Source of the DNA: Monoplex corrugatus
Taxonomy: Eukaryota; Mollusca; Gastropoda; Littorinimorpha; Ranellidae
Reading direction: 5' to 3'
Assembly: GCA_030674185.1 (NCBI GenBank)
Contig: JAPXFY010000018.1
Location: forward strand, 50,653,755-50,717,754
Length of the DNA stretch: 64,000 nucleotides
Within the stretch, counting starts at the first letter, position 1; the number at the start of each line of letters is the position of its first letter. Shown here piece by piece: positions 1 through 13,300 of the stretch. Below the pieces are notes generated by a model that did no database searches, had not been told where the DNA came from, and worked only from the letters and a program-made list of their open reading frames with translations. A program made the position numbers and the translations under genes.

Positions 1-991
1 AAAGCCAGACAGACTGAATGATTTTAAAGGTCATTGAAATTAATTACTGTCATTCGTGTGCTGCCACTGTCCACGGCAGTTGTTAATGAGCCTTTGCAAT
101 AATGAAAAAGATGAAAATAGATTGGTGGAGCAAGCTCAGTACCAGCACTCTGCAAACATGTTTCTATACATTGAGGGCCCGTACACATATGAGTACAACT
201 GTCAGCTGGCAATTGAAAGATGATGGAACGATGGACAGAGAAAGTGTAAGCCAAAGGCTGGAACTGAACTTGATTTTCCAGCAAAGTTCTTCGTTCACAG
301 GTTTGGAAAACGCTTGATTCACAGGTTTGGAAGAATGTTAGGCATGTGAACCTGCCAATACATTATAAATCGATAAACACACCAGAGAATAATCCTCAAA
401 ATTAGTGGATCTGTATGAACGCATTTTTGAAGTTTTTTTTAGAGTTGAACTGTATTCAGGAGGGTTTTAACGCACTTGGACAATTTCATATGCGCTTCAC
501 CTTATCTGTTATTGGCAGATTTCTTGAGGCTGTGCAAAATCCTATGTACTGGTGAGGTTTTGAAATGGAAGGGAATGGAGGGACCTATGAAACACTGACA
601 CCACAGTGAACAGGTCAGTTTTTTATGTTGCAGACTGGAAAATCTTGAATCCACAGCTCATGATTATAAGAGCCAGCTAGCCCATTGAGTTGTGTTTGGA
701 GGTGTGTGGGTGTCCATACTAAAATATGCATGTTATTGTTAGTAAAAGTGTATGCATTTTGTTTTCCTACTTTTCTCTCATGTTTTATGAAACTGAAAAA
801 GTCATTGATTGGCAGGCAGGTGGTTTTGTTTGGGGGAGGGAAATTGTCAACTCGCACCCAGGGCAAGTTAGGGAAAAAAGTTATTTGTCATACCTTGACT
901 TGCCACACCGGATGAATGCCACTTAAAAATGAAATACATGTAGTTTAATTCTTGCGTGTTTCATTTAATTAACTTATTTGATGAGTTACAG
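1..991. other. Probable intron or 5' flank of the LRR gene
   Basis: AT-rich sequence. I see no convincing signal-peptide exon, repeat or RNA gene on either strand. It ends in the acceptor that precedes the LRR exon. Confidence 0.4.
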
Positions 992-3900
992 ATTTGGGCG
1001 AATGCGCACAGTCAACTGCTCCAGAAGGGGCCTGAATGTCATTCCTGCCAATCTTCCTCAAGATCTCATGGCCTTGGATCTGTCCTGGAACTCACTGGAT
1101 GTGGAACAACTACGTGACCAGTTGTGCAAGTTTCAATCCCTTCAGTTGGTGTCCTTGTCCTTTGCTCATCTCAACACCCTCTCTGATATCTTCAAGGAAT
1201 GTTCCTCAATACTGGATCTCAACCTCACTGGGAACCGCCTTACTCAAGTGGACTCCAAGACATTTGTGGGTCTGAAAAACTTGCGTAGACTGCTTGGTTT
1301 AGAAGTGGAGATGGTTGTGGCGAGGGATGTCTTTAAAAATCTTACCAATCTCAAAGATCTTGATATCATATTCCATGGAGAAGCTTTGCCTAAAGGACTG
1401 TTTGATAATTTAGTCATTCAGAGTTTGAACCTTGTTGTCACTCAAGCCTCTTCTCTCCCTAAAAGAATGTTAGAGTTCGGACAGAAGACTTTGAACACCC
1501 TGCAGCTGATAGGTGAACGTGTCACACAAGTGCATGAAGATCTTCTGGATGGACTCTGTGTGTTGAAGAAACTCTACCTTGTCATGCCCAGCGTCCAGCA
1601 GCTTCCAGAGCGCTTCTTTCACAGCCAGCAGATGAAGCCTGGTGACAGCAGGACGACAACACGTCTTGCTAACCTTCAGGAAGTGGAGATTAGTGGTGTG
1701 TATACCTTGCCAGCAAAGCTCTTCAATCAGCTGGTCACTTTAGAGACCCTGAAGCTGACAGAGATTGGCAGCTTCCCTAAAGTGGAATTTCTGGCTGGGG
1801 TGATAAGCCTGCGCACCTTGCTCATCACTGGTAGTACACTAACCAGCATCCCTGCAGGTTGGTTCAAGGAGCTCTACAGCCTCAAGACATTAACACTGTC
1901 AGAGCTTCAACTAGAGACGCTTCATGATGATGTCTTTGAGGGACTTATCAATCTCAGCTATCTGGATTTGTCAAACAACGACTTGGATCAAATCACTAGC
2001 AAGATGCTCATGCCTCTCAGCAAGGTCTTGGAGACTTTAATACTGAGGGGTAATTCTTTAACAGAGATCAATAAAGACTATCTGGGTGAGCTCAGGTCTT
2101 TGCGTCATCTGGATATTGGTGAAAATCGCCTGGCAAATGTGTACACCAATTCTTTCATGGGAATGACCTACCTCTCTGTCTTGTACCTTAATAATAACCG
2201 CCTCACGTCTTTGCCTAAAGGCATATTCAGAGATCAGCTGCAACTGGAATTCCTGTCCTTGGCTGACAATTACCTGGTTGAGTTTCCTGAAGCCATTCTG
2301 CAATTAAACAGATCTTTGATGAGTCTAGATCTAGCTTTAAATGAATTAAAAGAGGTACCAGCTTCCCAACTGTGCAAGTTTATGTACCTGGGAATGGTCA
2401 ACATCATGAGCAATTACCTTCACTGTGACTGTTCACTCCTAGCTTTCCATCATTGTCCAAAAATCACTGTGGAAGGTGGGTGTAAAACTCCTCAACAATA
2501 TCAAGGCATGCTCATCAGAGATGTTGAAATTCCCAAATCCTGTGCAGAGGTTGAGGAGAACTTGGATTCAAATCGAACAAAGTCACTGTTGTCATTTGCA
2601 AAATCTGCCCTCAACGAATCGCCAGTTCAGTCAAAACAAAATGATACAATCATCAGGAAACTTTTCACTGAAGAATTAACTAATCAGTCTAACGGAAGTG
2701 TCCCAGAATTACAAAATGCTTCTTCAGCAGAAGATGACACAACAGTTGCCAACCAGATGCTCTCTCCAGACCGAAATGTTTCTAACAGTCCAGCAATTCA
2801 AACTGAGCTGTTGAAAGACTCAGAAGGGTTACTTGTTTCTACCAGTACGCTAAAGGACGATACTTTGGGTTCTGATGAGGAAAAAAGTGCTGCATCTGAA
2901 GCTGCTGATCACTTTCTCCCCAAACCAGCCAAGGAAACGGACAAGAAAGGTATCAGTTTAATTAAACAGGAACTGTCTCATCCTCAGACTCGTGATGGTA
3001 ACACTGGACAGATGAAAACTGCCATCACGAGCTTACAGAGTTCAGACCAGAATGTTAACACGAAAGAAGATAAAAGTACTTGGCAGCAGTTGCAACCTAA
3101 TAATGGCAAGAAAGCGTCCACTCGGGAGTCCAGTACGGAGAATGGGTTACTCAGACAGGAGCAAAACAATGAGACAATACACAACTTTCAGCAGCACAGC
3201 CAAGCCAACATTAATGACATTTTGAAATCTTACAGTGGAAACCCTCAAAATTCCAACAAAGAATATTCAGAACAGAGAATTCCATTCAGTAAAGAGATCT
3301 CTGAGACTACTCAGCAACCCAAGAGACAAAGTGCAGATAGTGTGGAAAACACAAACATTACTCAGCAACCCATTTGGGAGAACAACCAAACAGATCTGCA
3401 GTCCAATGGAGAAAACAGGGGTAGTATTCAAAAATCTAACATGGAGAACTCTCAATCTACTATGCTGTCCAACAGACAGAGTAAAGCTCAGCGCTACAAT
3501 GGAGGGTATGCAGATTCTGGTACTCGCAAGGCAGCATCACCAAACATTGTACAAAATAAGAAAGCAAAAGAATCACTCATTTCTGAAAATGAGAAGACTT
3601 CAGACCAGATGATGGGAGATTTTCCAGCCCAAGAATCTGGTGCTCAAATCAAAATCACTGAAAATCAGAATCTTACAAAAGTGGATGTTGGGAAGTCGTC
3701 AGTATTCCCATCTCATTCTGTGAACACATCAGCAGTACCTGTCTTATCAGAATCGTCACCTCTAGAGTCTTCAGCAAAACCCTCATCACAGGCATATAAC
3801 GATAATGCTATTCCATCCAAAGGAACAGAACAGCGTCCGTTCAATTCCTTTAATAAAACTGAAACAGCAGAAGGTCCTCAAAACAGCAACGAGTATGATA

Positions 3901-4346
3901 CTGATTTCATTGCTACAAATGTTTCAAAATTTTGGTCCCAAAGGTTTGAGAACAATGTGGAAATCAACAACAATTACAATGTTGTCAGCACTGCCACAGG
4001 TGTCCCTTTTATTTCTTCATCTGAACGATCTCCCGTTGTAGGAGTGAATGTGTATAATGAGCCAGATGGAAATCGCAGTTCTCTAATACCAGAAGTTGAG
4101 GAAATTGGGAACAGTCAAAACAACAATGCCAGTCCAACAAACATGGCTTTCAACTTCGTCATTAGTGCACTGGTAGTATTGTCAGTCTTTGGCTGTGTCG
4201 TTCTGATCATTTTCTTTGTGCATCGTTGGCAGCAAAAAGGAATTTATAACATCAGTGATCAGGATAACGAGTTGAACAACTTGGACAGTGATGTAAGTGA
4301 GGCAGCCTCCATCTTGCCCTTCGATGAACCAAAATGCTTGGTCTGA
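992..4346 (+). CDS. LRR single-pass membrane protein, terminal exon (5' partial)
   Basis: About 1,118 codons stay open to the TGA at 4344-4346. The start is placed at 992 because TTACAG at 986-991 is a good splice acceptor and the text begins inside an LRRNT cap (RTVNCSRRGLNVIPANLP) that lacks its earlier cysteines and a signal peptide; an ATG at 981 is in frame but has neither. In order: about 16 leucine-rich repeats, an LRRCT cap (LHCDCSLL, then CKTPQQYQG and a final SC, near 2417-2560), a roughly 530-residue Ser/Asn/Gln-rich stalk with many N-x-S/T sites, a transmembrane helix (FNFVISALVVLSVFGCVVLI, near 4150-4215), and a cytoplasmic tail of about 41 residues. The repeat array is interrupted near 1625-1665 by a hydrophilic insert. 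There is no TIR, Ig or kinase domain, so it is not a Toll receptor. Inferred role: cell-surface adhesion or recognition. Ligand and family unknown. Confidence 0.88.
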
Positions 4347-4538
4347 TTCAGCTAGATGAGTATGAATTTTGCCAGAATAAGGAATAACAGCACAGAAATC
4401 TAGTTCCTGTCAATCCAATGAAAACGTGAAGTTGTGTTCCTAAACAAAAGTCAGAGGGTACATTTTATGAGATGCATCCTGTCATTCAAGTTTACGTGAT
4501 CTGAGCAAACCCTCTCATGTTACTGTGTAACAAACACA

Positions 4539-4606
4539 CGCACGCACGCACGCACCACCACACACACACACACACACACACACACAACACACACACACAC
4601 ACACAA
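4539..4606. repeat. (CA)n microsatellite with CACG start
   Basis: The run is CACG-type, then CA, with single-base interruptions. It lies about 190 bases after the LRR stop codon, probably in the 3' untranslated region. Confidence 0.85.
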
Positions 4607-4639
4607 TTCTCAAGAGGTGTGATGGTAATGCAAGAAAAG

Positions 4640-4965
4640 TAGCAAAAACAAGACTGAAGAATAATATGTAGGTTGGTCTGGTATTGAGGCCTGGTTGGTG
4701 CAGAGGTCGAACACTCACCTTGCAATCTGCCTGCATGGGTTTAAATGAGTGCAAATCACACTCAGATTACTGTAAATGTGTTTGTGGCCTCCGAAACTAA
4801 CAAAAAGAAGACTGAAGATTATTATGGTCAGTTGGTCTGGTATTGAAGCCTGTTTTGATACAGAGGTAAAGCACTCGCATTGCAGTCTGCCTGCATGAGT
4901 TTGAATGGATGCAAATCACACTAAGGGAATTTTATATGCGTCTGTGGTCTCCAGTCTACCCAGTT
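4640..4965. repeat. Tandem pair of a SINE-like ~165-bp unit
   Basis: Two diverged copies (about 4640-4800 and 4806-4965) share the order GGTTGGTCTGGTATTGA, then CTTGCAATCTGCCTGCATG, then GCAAATCACACT. The order resembles a tRNA-derived SINE head, but no intact promoter boxes are visible. Confidence 0.6.
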
Positions 4966-5013
4966 ATGAATGGTCACCTTTCTTCAAAGTTAGGGAAAGT
5001 AAAAACCCAAAAC

Positions 5014-5224
5014 AAATGTGACTGCCCACGCTCAAGCAAACAGGAACCAGAAAAAAACACGAAAAAACAATAAGAACACATATTTTATACAAAAAGACAA
5101 GACAGGCACAAATTTTCGGCCGGCTTTTGTCAAGCGTAAGATCACAAACAAACACCAGGTACAAAAATTAGGAGAAAAAGACTGAAACTTCCCTGCTGCT
5201 CCTTCCAGTGTGAGAAAAGGATTT
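5014..5224 (+). repeat. Dispersed repeat family D1, copy 1
   Basis: The order TGTGACTGCCCAC, GACAAGACAGGCACAAATTT, GGCTTTTGTCAAG and CTTCCCTGCTGC recurs at 10451-10660 in the same orientation and at 12982-13158 reversed. Fragments also appear near 42605 and 55755. It is an interspersed element of unassigned class. Confidence 0.75.
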
Positions 5225-5554
5225 GGAAAGTAAAGCAGCAACGGACAGGAAATGGGAACCACCTGCATAATACTGGCCTCAAGAAAAGTTAGTGTTTCTA
5301 CATCTTCAGGGTCAGGGGGAAGAGCTTTGCCTTTCTTATGGTATGTAGTCAAATCTTAGTGTGGCATGACGTGGTTGAATATTTTTGTATATGTGAATGT
5401 TTGAACATGTATACTGTTGATGTTTCACTCTGTTTGTCAGTTGATCATTCCATCTGACACATTCCACAAAAACGATTACTCTGAAGACAAGGAAATTTTT
5501 TTTTAAAACATCTGGTTCATTATGAAAGAAAAGAGATCTGTACAAAAAATCCAG

Positions 5555-5880
5555 TCTCTCTCGTACAGCTCTTACATGTACAGTCTCACACAAATCTTGT
5601 GTACAAGTCCATACAATTTCATACAAGTCTCCTGTGTACAATCTCATACAAGTCTTGCATAAAATCTGAGACAAATCTATACAAGCTGATGCAAGCAGAT
5701 ACAATTCCATACAAGTCTCATGTACATTTGAACAACAGTCTTACACAAAAAGTTTATGCATACAATCTCACACAAGTCTTGTAAATACAATATCATATAA
5801 GTGTTTTGTATAGAATCTCATACAGCGCACATGCATACAATTTCAAGACATACAAGTCTCTTGTATACAGTTACAAAGGA
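5555..5880. repeat. Degenerate minisatellite (ATACAAGTCT core)
   Basis: Roughly a dozen imperfect copies of a 17-20 bp unit built on TACAATCTCATACAAGTCTT. Short open frames across it on both strands are by-products of the repeat. Confidence 0.7.
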
Positions 5881-5899
5881 TGGTTGATTTGATTTTGTA

Positions 5900-7486
5900 G
5901 AATTTTTATCAGAATATTTTTGCTGCCTAATTGCCTTTCCATAATGAAAGCCACTGCAATACAAAATGTCATTATCATCAGTCAGTATGAAAATTAAATC
6001 CTTATAAGGATGTATCTCTTATTTAAATACAACAATGTCAACATTTTCATACGATGAGACCAAAGCTGTTTGTCACAAAGAAAAGAATATTATGGGACAA
6101 GATGGCTGTGATACTATAGCAAGAACAAGTTGTCCAAGCCATAAACTTTTCTCCAGAGATATATCACATTTCAAAACAGATAGATAAAATCAATAATGAT
6201 TACAATGCAGAGAGTACAATAGATGATTGGATTTGTGTGGTTTCCAGTTAGGCTTGGTTTATCATCAATGCTTGGTCAATTTCACCAGAAGACTAAGAAA
6301 TCCATAATGACACATCTCCACATTTTTTGTCAGTGAGAGCCTACCAGTGGGTCAAATCCATTTAAATGTATGCATTTGTGATACATCCTTTCATTTTCAA
6401 CCTGTTGAGTTAACATTCTGTAAAGAAAAGAAAGATGAATGAAAAGACGAAATGGTTTGATAACACATTTGATTGAGCTACATATCGGAAATGACAACAC
6501 TGGTGACCATTCACCATTATTTTTTTATTTCAAGGACAGTTTACAGACATGGCCATTAATAATTTGTTGTCACAAAGCAGAAAATAAACTTCCCCATTCT
6601 AAACTAAAGACAAATGTGCCTTGGTACAGGCAACAAAATGCTGACCAGTAAATAATTTCACATATATTTTTGTAATTTATTTATAAACACTATTCAGTAG
6701 AAGTATGTGTAGATGTTTTTCATTTCTTCTTTTTAAGTGTCTCTATTAGTATTTGTATTGGTATCCTTTAATTACCATTAAAATCGTTTACTGCCTGTTT
6801 ATGACAGGGACAAACCTGTATTTTTGCAGCCTGTTTATTATGAGATAAATTATGTGTACGTTGTTAAATAGACTTGTATGACTGATGTACCGGTAATCAA
6901 ACAAATAAAGATTCTGCACTTTTTTTTAATATATGCACTTTCATTTCAAAAACATCATCTTTAAAAGGTGAAAAAATTCAACAAATTGATGTCATTCTTG
7001 TTAGGAAAACTTGGGATATGATTGGCTTTTCTCTCTTTGAAATATTTGTTCTGATTCAGTGAAAAGAAATGTTTATGTCACTATGACAGCATGACCAGTT
7101 TTTATTACTAAATTAAGATGAGGAATGTTTTGAAAGTGTAAAATCAACTAAGACGGTGACCATTACTACAATAAATTATTTTACATATCCCAACTTTCAT
7201 GTTGAAAAAAACAATTTCCAAAACCATATCAGAGTTTTCATAGTGAAAAAAATAATTTCCAAAACCACAATATTGGAGTTCTACTAAGTAGCACACCTAC
7301 GCTCACTGTTGTTTCATCAACTTCTCACAGATAACTGCCTGTTAAAAACTATCACTGTATTTCATTATCAGTTGAAATGTTTTCCTAAAGCATACACTTA
7401 GTTTTATACACTTTGAAATCAACACATTCTGTCAAAAGTCAGTCATAGATGTATTAAACAGTATTAGTTCTAGTAGACTGACAACA
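5900..7486. other. LRR gene 3' flank, no gene seen
   Basis: AT-rich sequence without a recognisable coding block. A possible polyadenylation signal at 6904-6909 is listed separately. Confidence 0.4.
6904..6909 (+). terminator. Candidate poly(A) signal for the LRR gene
   Basis: AATAAA followed within 30 bases by a T-rich stretch (6920-6929). It lies 2.5 kb after the stop codon; no transcript evidence is available, so other sites are possible. Confidence 0.25.
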
Positions 7487-8003
7487 TTAATCCTTTGAGC
7501 CCTAGCCCCCTGAGCCATACAATACACTATTCCTGGGCTCCTGAGCAGAGTGCACTGAAAATCTACCACATCGTAGTAATGCATGCATAAGAGACAAACT
7601 ACTGACAAACAACCACAAAAAACAGTGTAAAAGTATTACAGAAAGGACTACCTTGAAGTTATCTCATCTGAATCGGAATCGTACAAAGCTTCGAGCACTT
7701 GCTCAGTGGTGAAAAAACGCTGGCGCTTGTTTGTCTCACGAGAGGTCGAAGGTTGAGGAGTTGATCTTTTCATTGTGAAAACTGACAAAACGTACACCAA
7801 ACTATCACAATGGAGGCTGCCATGTGCAAATTGAAGTGTTCTGCAGCGACTGGGAAGGAATTATTCTGATTGGATAATATAAAAATAGAGCGAGACCCGG
7901 CTGTTTGACCCACTGAGCTGTGGCGATGTACAGCGTGCACTCGGAATACGGTCACACACAAAGCGTTGCGACCTGTAGGTCGCATTCGGGCCCAGAGGGT
8001 TAA
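7487..8003 (-). mobile_element. Non-autonomous piggyBac-like element, family B
   Basis: The block is flanked by TTAA at 7487-7490 and 8000-8003. Its ends are imperfect inverted repeats (TTAATCCTTTGAGCCC against TTAACCCTCTGGGCCC when reversed). It encodes a short transposase-type N-terminus on the minus strand and no catalytic core, so it is an internally deleted copy. Confidence 0.6.
7648..7773 (-). pseudogene. piggyBac-like transposase N-terminal fragment
   Basis: A 41-residue frame from ATG 7773 to TAG 7648. It starts MKRSTPQPSTSRETNKRQRF and ends with an acidic ALYDSDSDE stretch, the composition typical of PiggyBac transposase N-termini. The DDD catalytic domain is absent. Confidence 0.5.
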
Positions 8004-10162
8004 AGGTATAGTGCATGCTTGTGCTTTCACATAGTTATTGCTGAGATGACCAGCCAGTAGTAGGTGCTTTGAGTTTGAGAATAACATGAAATGGCATGAG
8101 TCACTAAATGTTCCAGTAATTCACATGCTAATGTCACAATTTTTAATGATCAATAATTGAAAATATGGTATGCATAATAATGACAGGAATATATAAAAAC
8201 ACATCCAGAGTAAAGATAACTTTTTCACTGCTCTTTTGTTGTACAGCCAAGTCAGTTGTATGTAACTTAATGCGTATGCTCTAGTTTGTCCTCTGGTTAA
8301 TTTTCAGCTTTCTTAAGGAAAGGTAAAGTTGGATTTAAAATTACAGAAAACACATACGCACAATTTCCCTACAAATGGGAAAAAATAAGGTGTTCAGAGG
8401 TTAATTTGTAAATTTTCATTTTTCAGTCTCAATGTAAAAGAGTACAACTTTCTTTTAATATGAATGTACAACTTTCCTTTACTAGTCTGCATATAGAAGA
8501 TTATCTATAAGTCCATTATTATACTTTAATTCATAATGTCATACATGCAGTATGATATTTTATTTTGTTTTATGTAAATTTCCAATATAAAGTGGCCATT
8601 TGGGTGCTGCTTTTTAATAAAAAGCTTTATTTGGATTATCTTATAAGCCTAAATAAGATGGCATTTTATTTTAGTAGGAAATGAACTTGCTTATCAATGA
8701 ATTTAATATTTTGATTATGAGAGTTGCCCAATGTTTTTATTTTGACACATGAACATTGGCATTTCTTATTTTTGTTTGAATTTAATGCATTCTCAATTAA
8801 AATTGTAAATTATTTCATTTTATCAAAGTTGTCCATTTTAATAACCAATTTTGTCAAAATAGACAAAACACACATCTGGACTTGAATTAAAAGTTTTTGA
8901 TTGACCGTTTTTGTTATTTTTTTCTTCTTTTTCTTTGATCTTCTGGCATGTGTGTGTATGCATTCTGTAGAAATTACATCAGTGTAGAAATAGTAAATCT
9001 ATGACAACCAATACTAAATGCTTTTCTTTCTCTGTTATACTTATTTTTTCCAGTCCTCCTTTATCCATTTTTTTCCATTCTTATCCTTAAAACTATCCAA
9101 TACTCTATCAACTATCCAATACTCTTTTCTGCTCACAACCCCCCCAACCATTTCATATTACTTTCTTTTTAAGCTTTGAACCCTTATCTCATTAGAATCT
9201 TCCAACTGGAATTTTCTTGTTATTCTTCCTATATCCACTATTCATTTATAAAGTTATCAGTCAGAAATATGTAGGAAAAGAAAAAATTGTCACTATAATG
9301 GCTCTACGGGGAACGGTTCTACAGCTGGACCATTACATAGACAGGACCGAGGAAAATTTGAAACTCCAAACATCTGCATGATTTTCAGGCTTAAAAGTGT
9401 CTTTTCAGTCTGTTCATATTGTGATATTTTCAGTCAGTATTCATCATCCATATCACTCTGTCAAAGCAGCTGATGGAATTCTAATATCTAATACAAAAAG
9501 TAATAGTAATACCATGATTTTCGAAAAACTGTTACCAAGAAACTGTTCGAACAGATGACAAGAAGCATGTGCGTGGAAGCACAGATATGTTTTTATGCGC
9601 ATACCAGTCTAAATAAAGCAATTGTACCTATATCACAAAAATATTTACATTGTCTGAAATAATGGACACAGCAATGACCATAATTTGGTTCAAAGTCAAA
9701 TGATATTTGGAAATATACTCTGTTACAGAAAGTTCTTTATCAAAGTCATGTTTGATACAACTGGTAACTGTACAAAAAAACCAGTCACATAAACTATTTC
9801 CCTAAGCCCAAGCTAGCGGAATTAAAGCAGATATCCACACACTCATGTAAAAGCTTGTAGCAAAAACAATATCGATATACCATGCAATAATAAGTGTCTG
9901 GCACCAATTTTAAAGGAATTCTGAAAGAAAACATCTCAAAGAAAAAAATTAAGGAGTAAGAAATGAAAAAATACTGGCAAAAAATGCCAAACTCAAAAAA
10001 GCAGTAGTAAATGGATCTGAATTGTAAGTACATGTGTATGAATAATATATATAAAATATCTATATTTGTATATATATGTACAAATAACAAAAATGGAAAA
10101 ACTCGAACAATAAAAGAATGAGAGTATGGTAAAGAGATCTTAGTTGCATAGATTTTAAAGTG
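8004..10162. other. Intergenic AT-rich sequence, POGLUT1 3' side
   Basis: This lies between two genes transcribed towards each other. I see no coding block. A conserved AATAAA in minus-strand sense was not identified with confidence. Confidence 0.4.
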
Positions 10163-10304
10163 TTAGGATTTCTTCATGATCTGTTTGAAATGTTTGTTTC
10201 TCTTCACTTTGTGTTGGATGAGTTTGGCATATCGTTTCAACAGTTTCTCCCAGAAACAGGATACATCTTCCTGACGTAGATGGTCCCACACAAACTGTCT
10301 GCCT
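10163..10304 (-). CDS. POGLUT1: POGLUT1 exon 10 (C-terminus)
   Basis: Encodes [20 protein letters not shown] and [19 protein letters not shown], stop TAA at 10165-10163. Ends KQIMKKS rather than a KDEL-like tetrapeptide. Confidence 0.94.
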
Positions 10305-13300
10305 CTGAAACAAGTGAAACAAATTTAACAAAATGACTATTAAAACAACAACAAAAAATATACAAATATAACAAATAAACAGAAGAAAACTTTAACATTC
10401 ACCGTACATTGCCCCAAATTTTGCAGGCTGTACTCTATGAGTTCAAACAAGTGTGACTGCCCACATTCAAGCAAACAATAATCTGGAAACAAAACATGAA
10501 AAAACAATCAGAACGCGTATTTGATATAACCAGACAAGACAGCGAAAATTTTTGGCCAACTGGCCTTTGTCAAGAATAAAGATCACAAACAAACACCAAA
10601 TACAAAAATTAGGAGAAAAAGACTGAAACTTCCCTGCTGCTTCGTCCAATGTGAGAAAAAGCACTCTGTGAGTATTTATTGGCCCATGCTTTTTGTGAAG
10701 GAATAATGCCTTGCTGTAGGCCTACATTGTGGGGTCTCCAGCAACCCATTTTTTTTTGTGAAGGAACAAAGCTTTGCCATACATAAGGAGTCTCCAGCAA
10801 CCCATGCTTTTTTTTCCTTATTTTTTTTTTTGAAAGAAAAAAAAGCCTTGTCCTATGACATGGGGTCTCCAGCAACCCATTCTGTTTTCGAAGAAACAAA
10901 ACCTTTCAGTATGTCAATGTGTCGCTTTTTTGTGAACGAATAAAGCCTTGTTCAGCACCACAGATTTCTATCTACACATTCTCTCTCTCTCCCCTTTGGA
11001 GGAACAGAATCTTGCCATATGCATATGCCATGTGCACATCACCCATTTTCTAAAGAAATCTGTTAATTTTGAAGTGTGGAATGGAATGGTATTGCTTTTA
11101 TAAAGTTTGTCGTAAGCTAACCATGTAGATATAGGTGTACATGATATGGAGATCGCAAGTGACAGGTGAATGTAATAACTTTTTTTTCAATCCAAGTGAT
11201 TCAGCTTGCTTTTTTCCTTTCAGTTTGTATGCTCGTGTGAATATTTATCCATACGGTTGACCATGCATCTACACCCTCACACATTCACCCACAATTAAAT
11301 CTGGCTTGGAACATGAAAAAACGTCACTATTGTCATCATTTTTCTAAAAGTGATGTCATAGTCCCTAGAACACCAAATGAACTATCAGTATATCTACAAC
11401 ATAAAACTTGTTTTCTGACTGCTTTTTCAAAGAAAAAAATATCTAAGAGATTTCTGATATATCTTCTGAAAGAATTACAATGTTCCCAATAATGCTGTCT
11501 ACAAACAGTTCAGATCTACTTTTACACTTTAATTTTGTTTGACGTTTTCTTTCCCACAAACTTTGTCAGTTACATTTGAAAGTAGAGTTAGAAACTATTT
11601 CATTTGTTCATCTTTTCCTTTGTTGTTTGGTCTCTCTATGTCTCCCGCACCCCCACCCCCACCCCAGTAGATATACCGGGAAAAGAGCAAAGAATTCTAA
11701 TGTAGTGATGCTGTCTAAAAACAAGTTCAGATCTATTTTTTCATTTTGTTTGATTTTTTCTCTCTCAAATTTTGTCAGTCATATTTTTCACACAAGGGTT
11801 AGAAGCTGTTTCATTTGTTCATCTTTTCCTTTGCTATTAGTCTCCCTTTAGCTCTTTAGCACTTCCTTCCCTGGTTTATATACTGGGGAGAAAGAGAATA
11901 TATCTTTCCCTCTCTACCCCTGGTATATGTTTTTGAACATTGTCAGTCATATTTGACAGGACACTTACTGGCTATTTCACTTGTTCCTATGTTCCTTCGC
12001 TATTTCTCTCTCTCTGGTATATATATTGGGGAGACAGACAAACTGAGAGAATGAGACAAATACATACCATCTTTCTCCCTGGTATTTTGCTGGGGAGAAA
12101 AAAAAAAGGTAGGAAGAGAGAGAATAATTCTCTCTCTCTCGGGTCAAAGATTGTGTGGGGGAGGGGGGAGCTATTCAGCGCACTCTCTCTCTCCATGTAC
12201 CGCCTGGCGTCTAGTTGTAGAAGCCATTATGACAATATGTATAAACAACTTGGGTGTATATGTGGGAGTTCTGAGAGACTAAACTTCTTTATCTCCAGAG
12301 ATATTGTCTCAATAGGCCTGCTTATCAACAGCTGTACAAACAGTGGCTGTTCTTCCAGATGACTGTGACCCGCAGTTGTTTGAGAATGGAGAAAAGGTGG
12401 GCGTTCTTGCAAGTTTCGTGCATATCACACCGTTCTTCTTCTTCTTTCCTTTTTTCTTTTTGTCTTGTATTAACATTTGCAACAATAGTACAGTGCATTC
12501 TATAATTTTGTAATGCTGTATGGCATTTGAGAGATAGGATCCCTCCCTTGAGGCCCAATCAGCCTTCTCTCTTTCTTAATTGGTGGTAAAAAAATTTAAA
12601 AACAGAAAAAAAAGAATATGTGTGTGTGTGACAGAGAAGATGACAAGTTGCGTCGAGTCATTTGTCAAGACTTGAATGTATCCTAGCTAGCATCCTCTCT
12701 GTGAGTGCATGTGTGTGTGTGTATGTCAGAGGGGGGATGACAGCTTGGGTCAGGGGTCACACACCCTACTCTCCTGTCTTCCCCCTCCCAGTTTGCATGG
12801 GTTTTGTGCCCTGGAGATTTGGTTGTCGTTGGTGATTGCTACATGGTTTGATTCTTTAATCAAGATTTGGCAGAACTCATCTCACTTCCCCTTTGACATC
12901 ATAGTTGCCTCCCCTCTCCCCACTTCTTACCACTGCTCATAAACACATTGGGATTTCATTTGGTCCCTTTTTTATCCACTGGCAGGGAAGTTTTAGTCTT
13001 TTTCTTGTTATCTATTGTTTGTGATCATGCATTCGCGCTTGACAAAGGCCGGTTGGCCGAAAATTTGCGCCTGTCTTGTCTTGTTGTATTGAATATGCGT
13101 TCTTTTTCGGTTTTCTTGTTCTTCTGGTTCCTGTTTGCTTGGACGTGGGCAGTCGCACTTATTTTGGATCACTACTATTATTATTATTATTTGATATAAA
13201 TTTCACTTCATAATCTCTTCTCTCAAGTTGAAAAACAAGATCTGTAACAGATGATAACACAAGAAACAACCAGAGACCAGTAAGGACAGTTTCATTCTAA

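Noticed and set aside
685..926. Signal-peptide exon for the LRR gene
   Set aside because: Short open frames contain hydrophobic residues, but none has a donor in the phase needed at 992 with the expected LRRNT cysteines.
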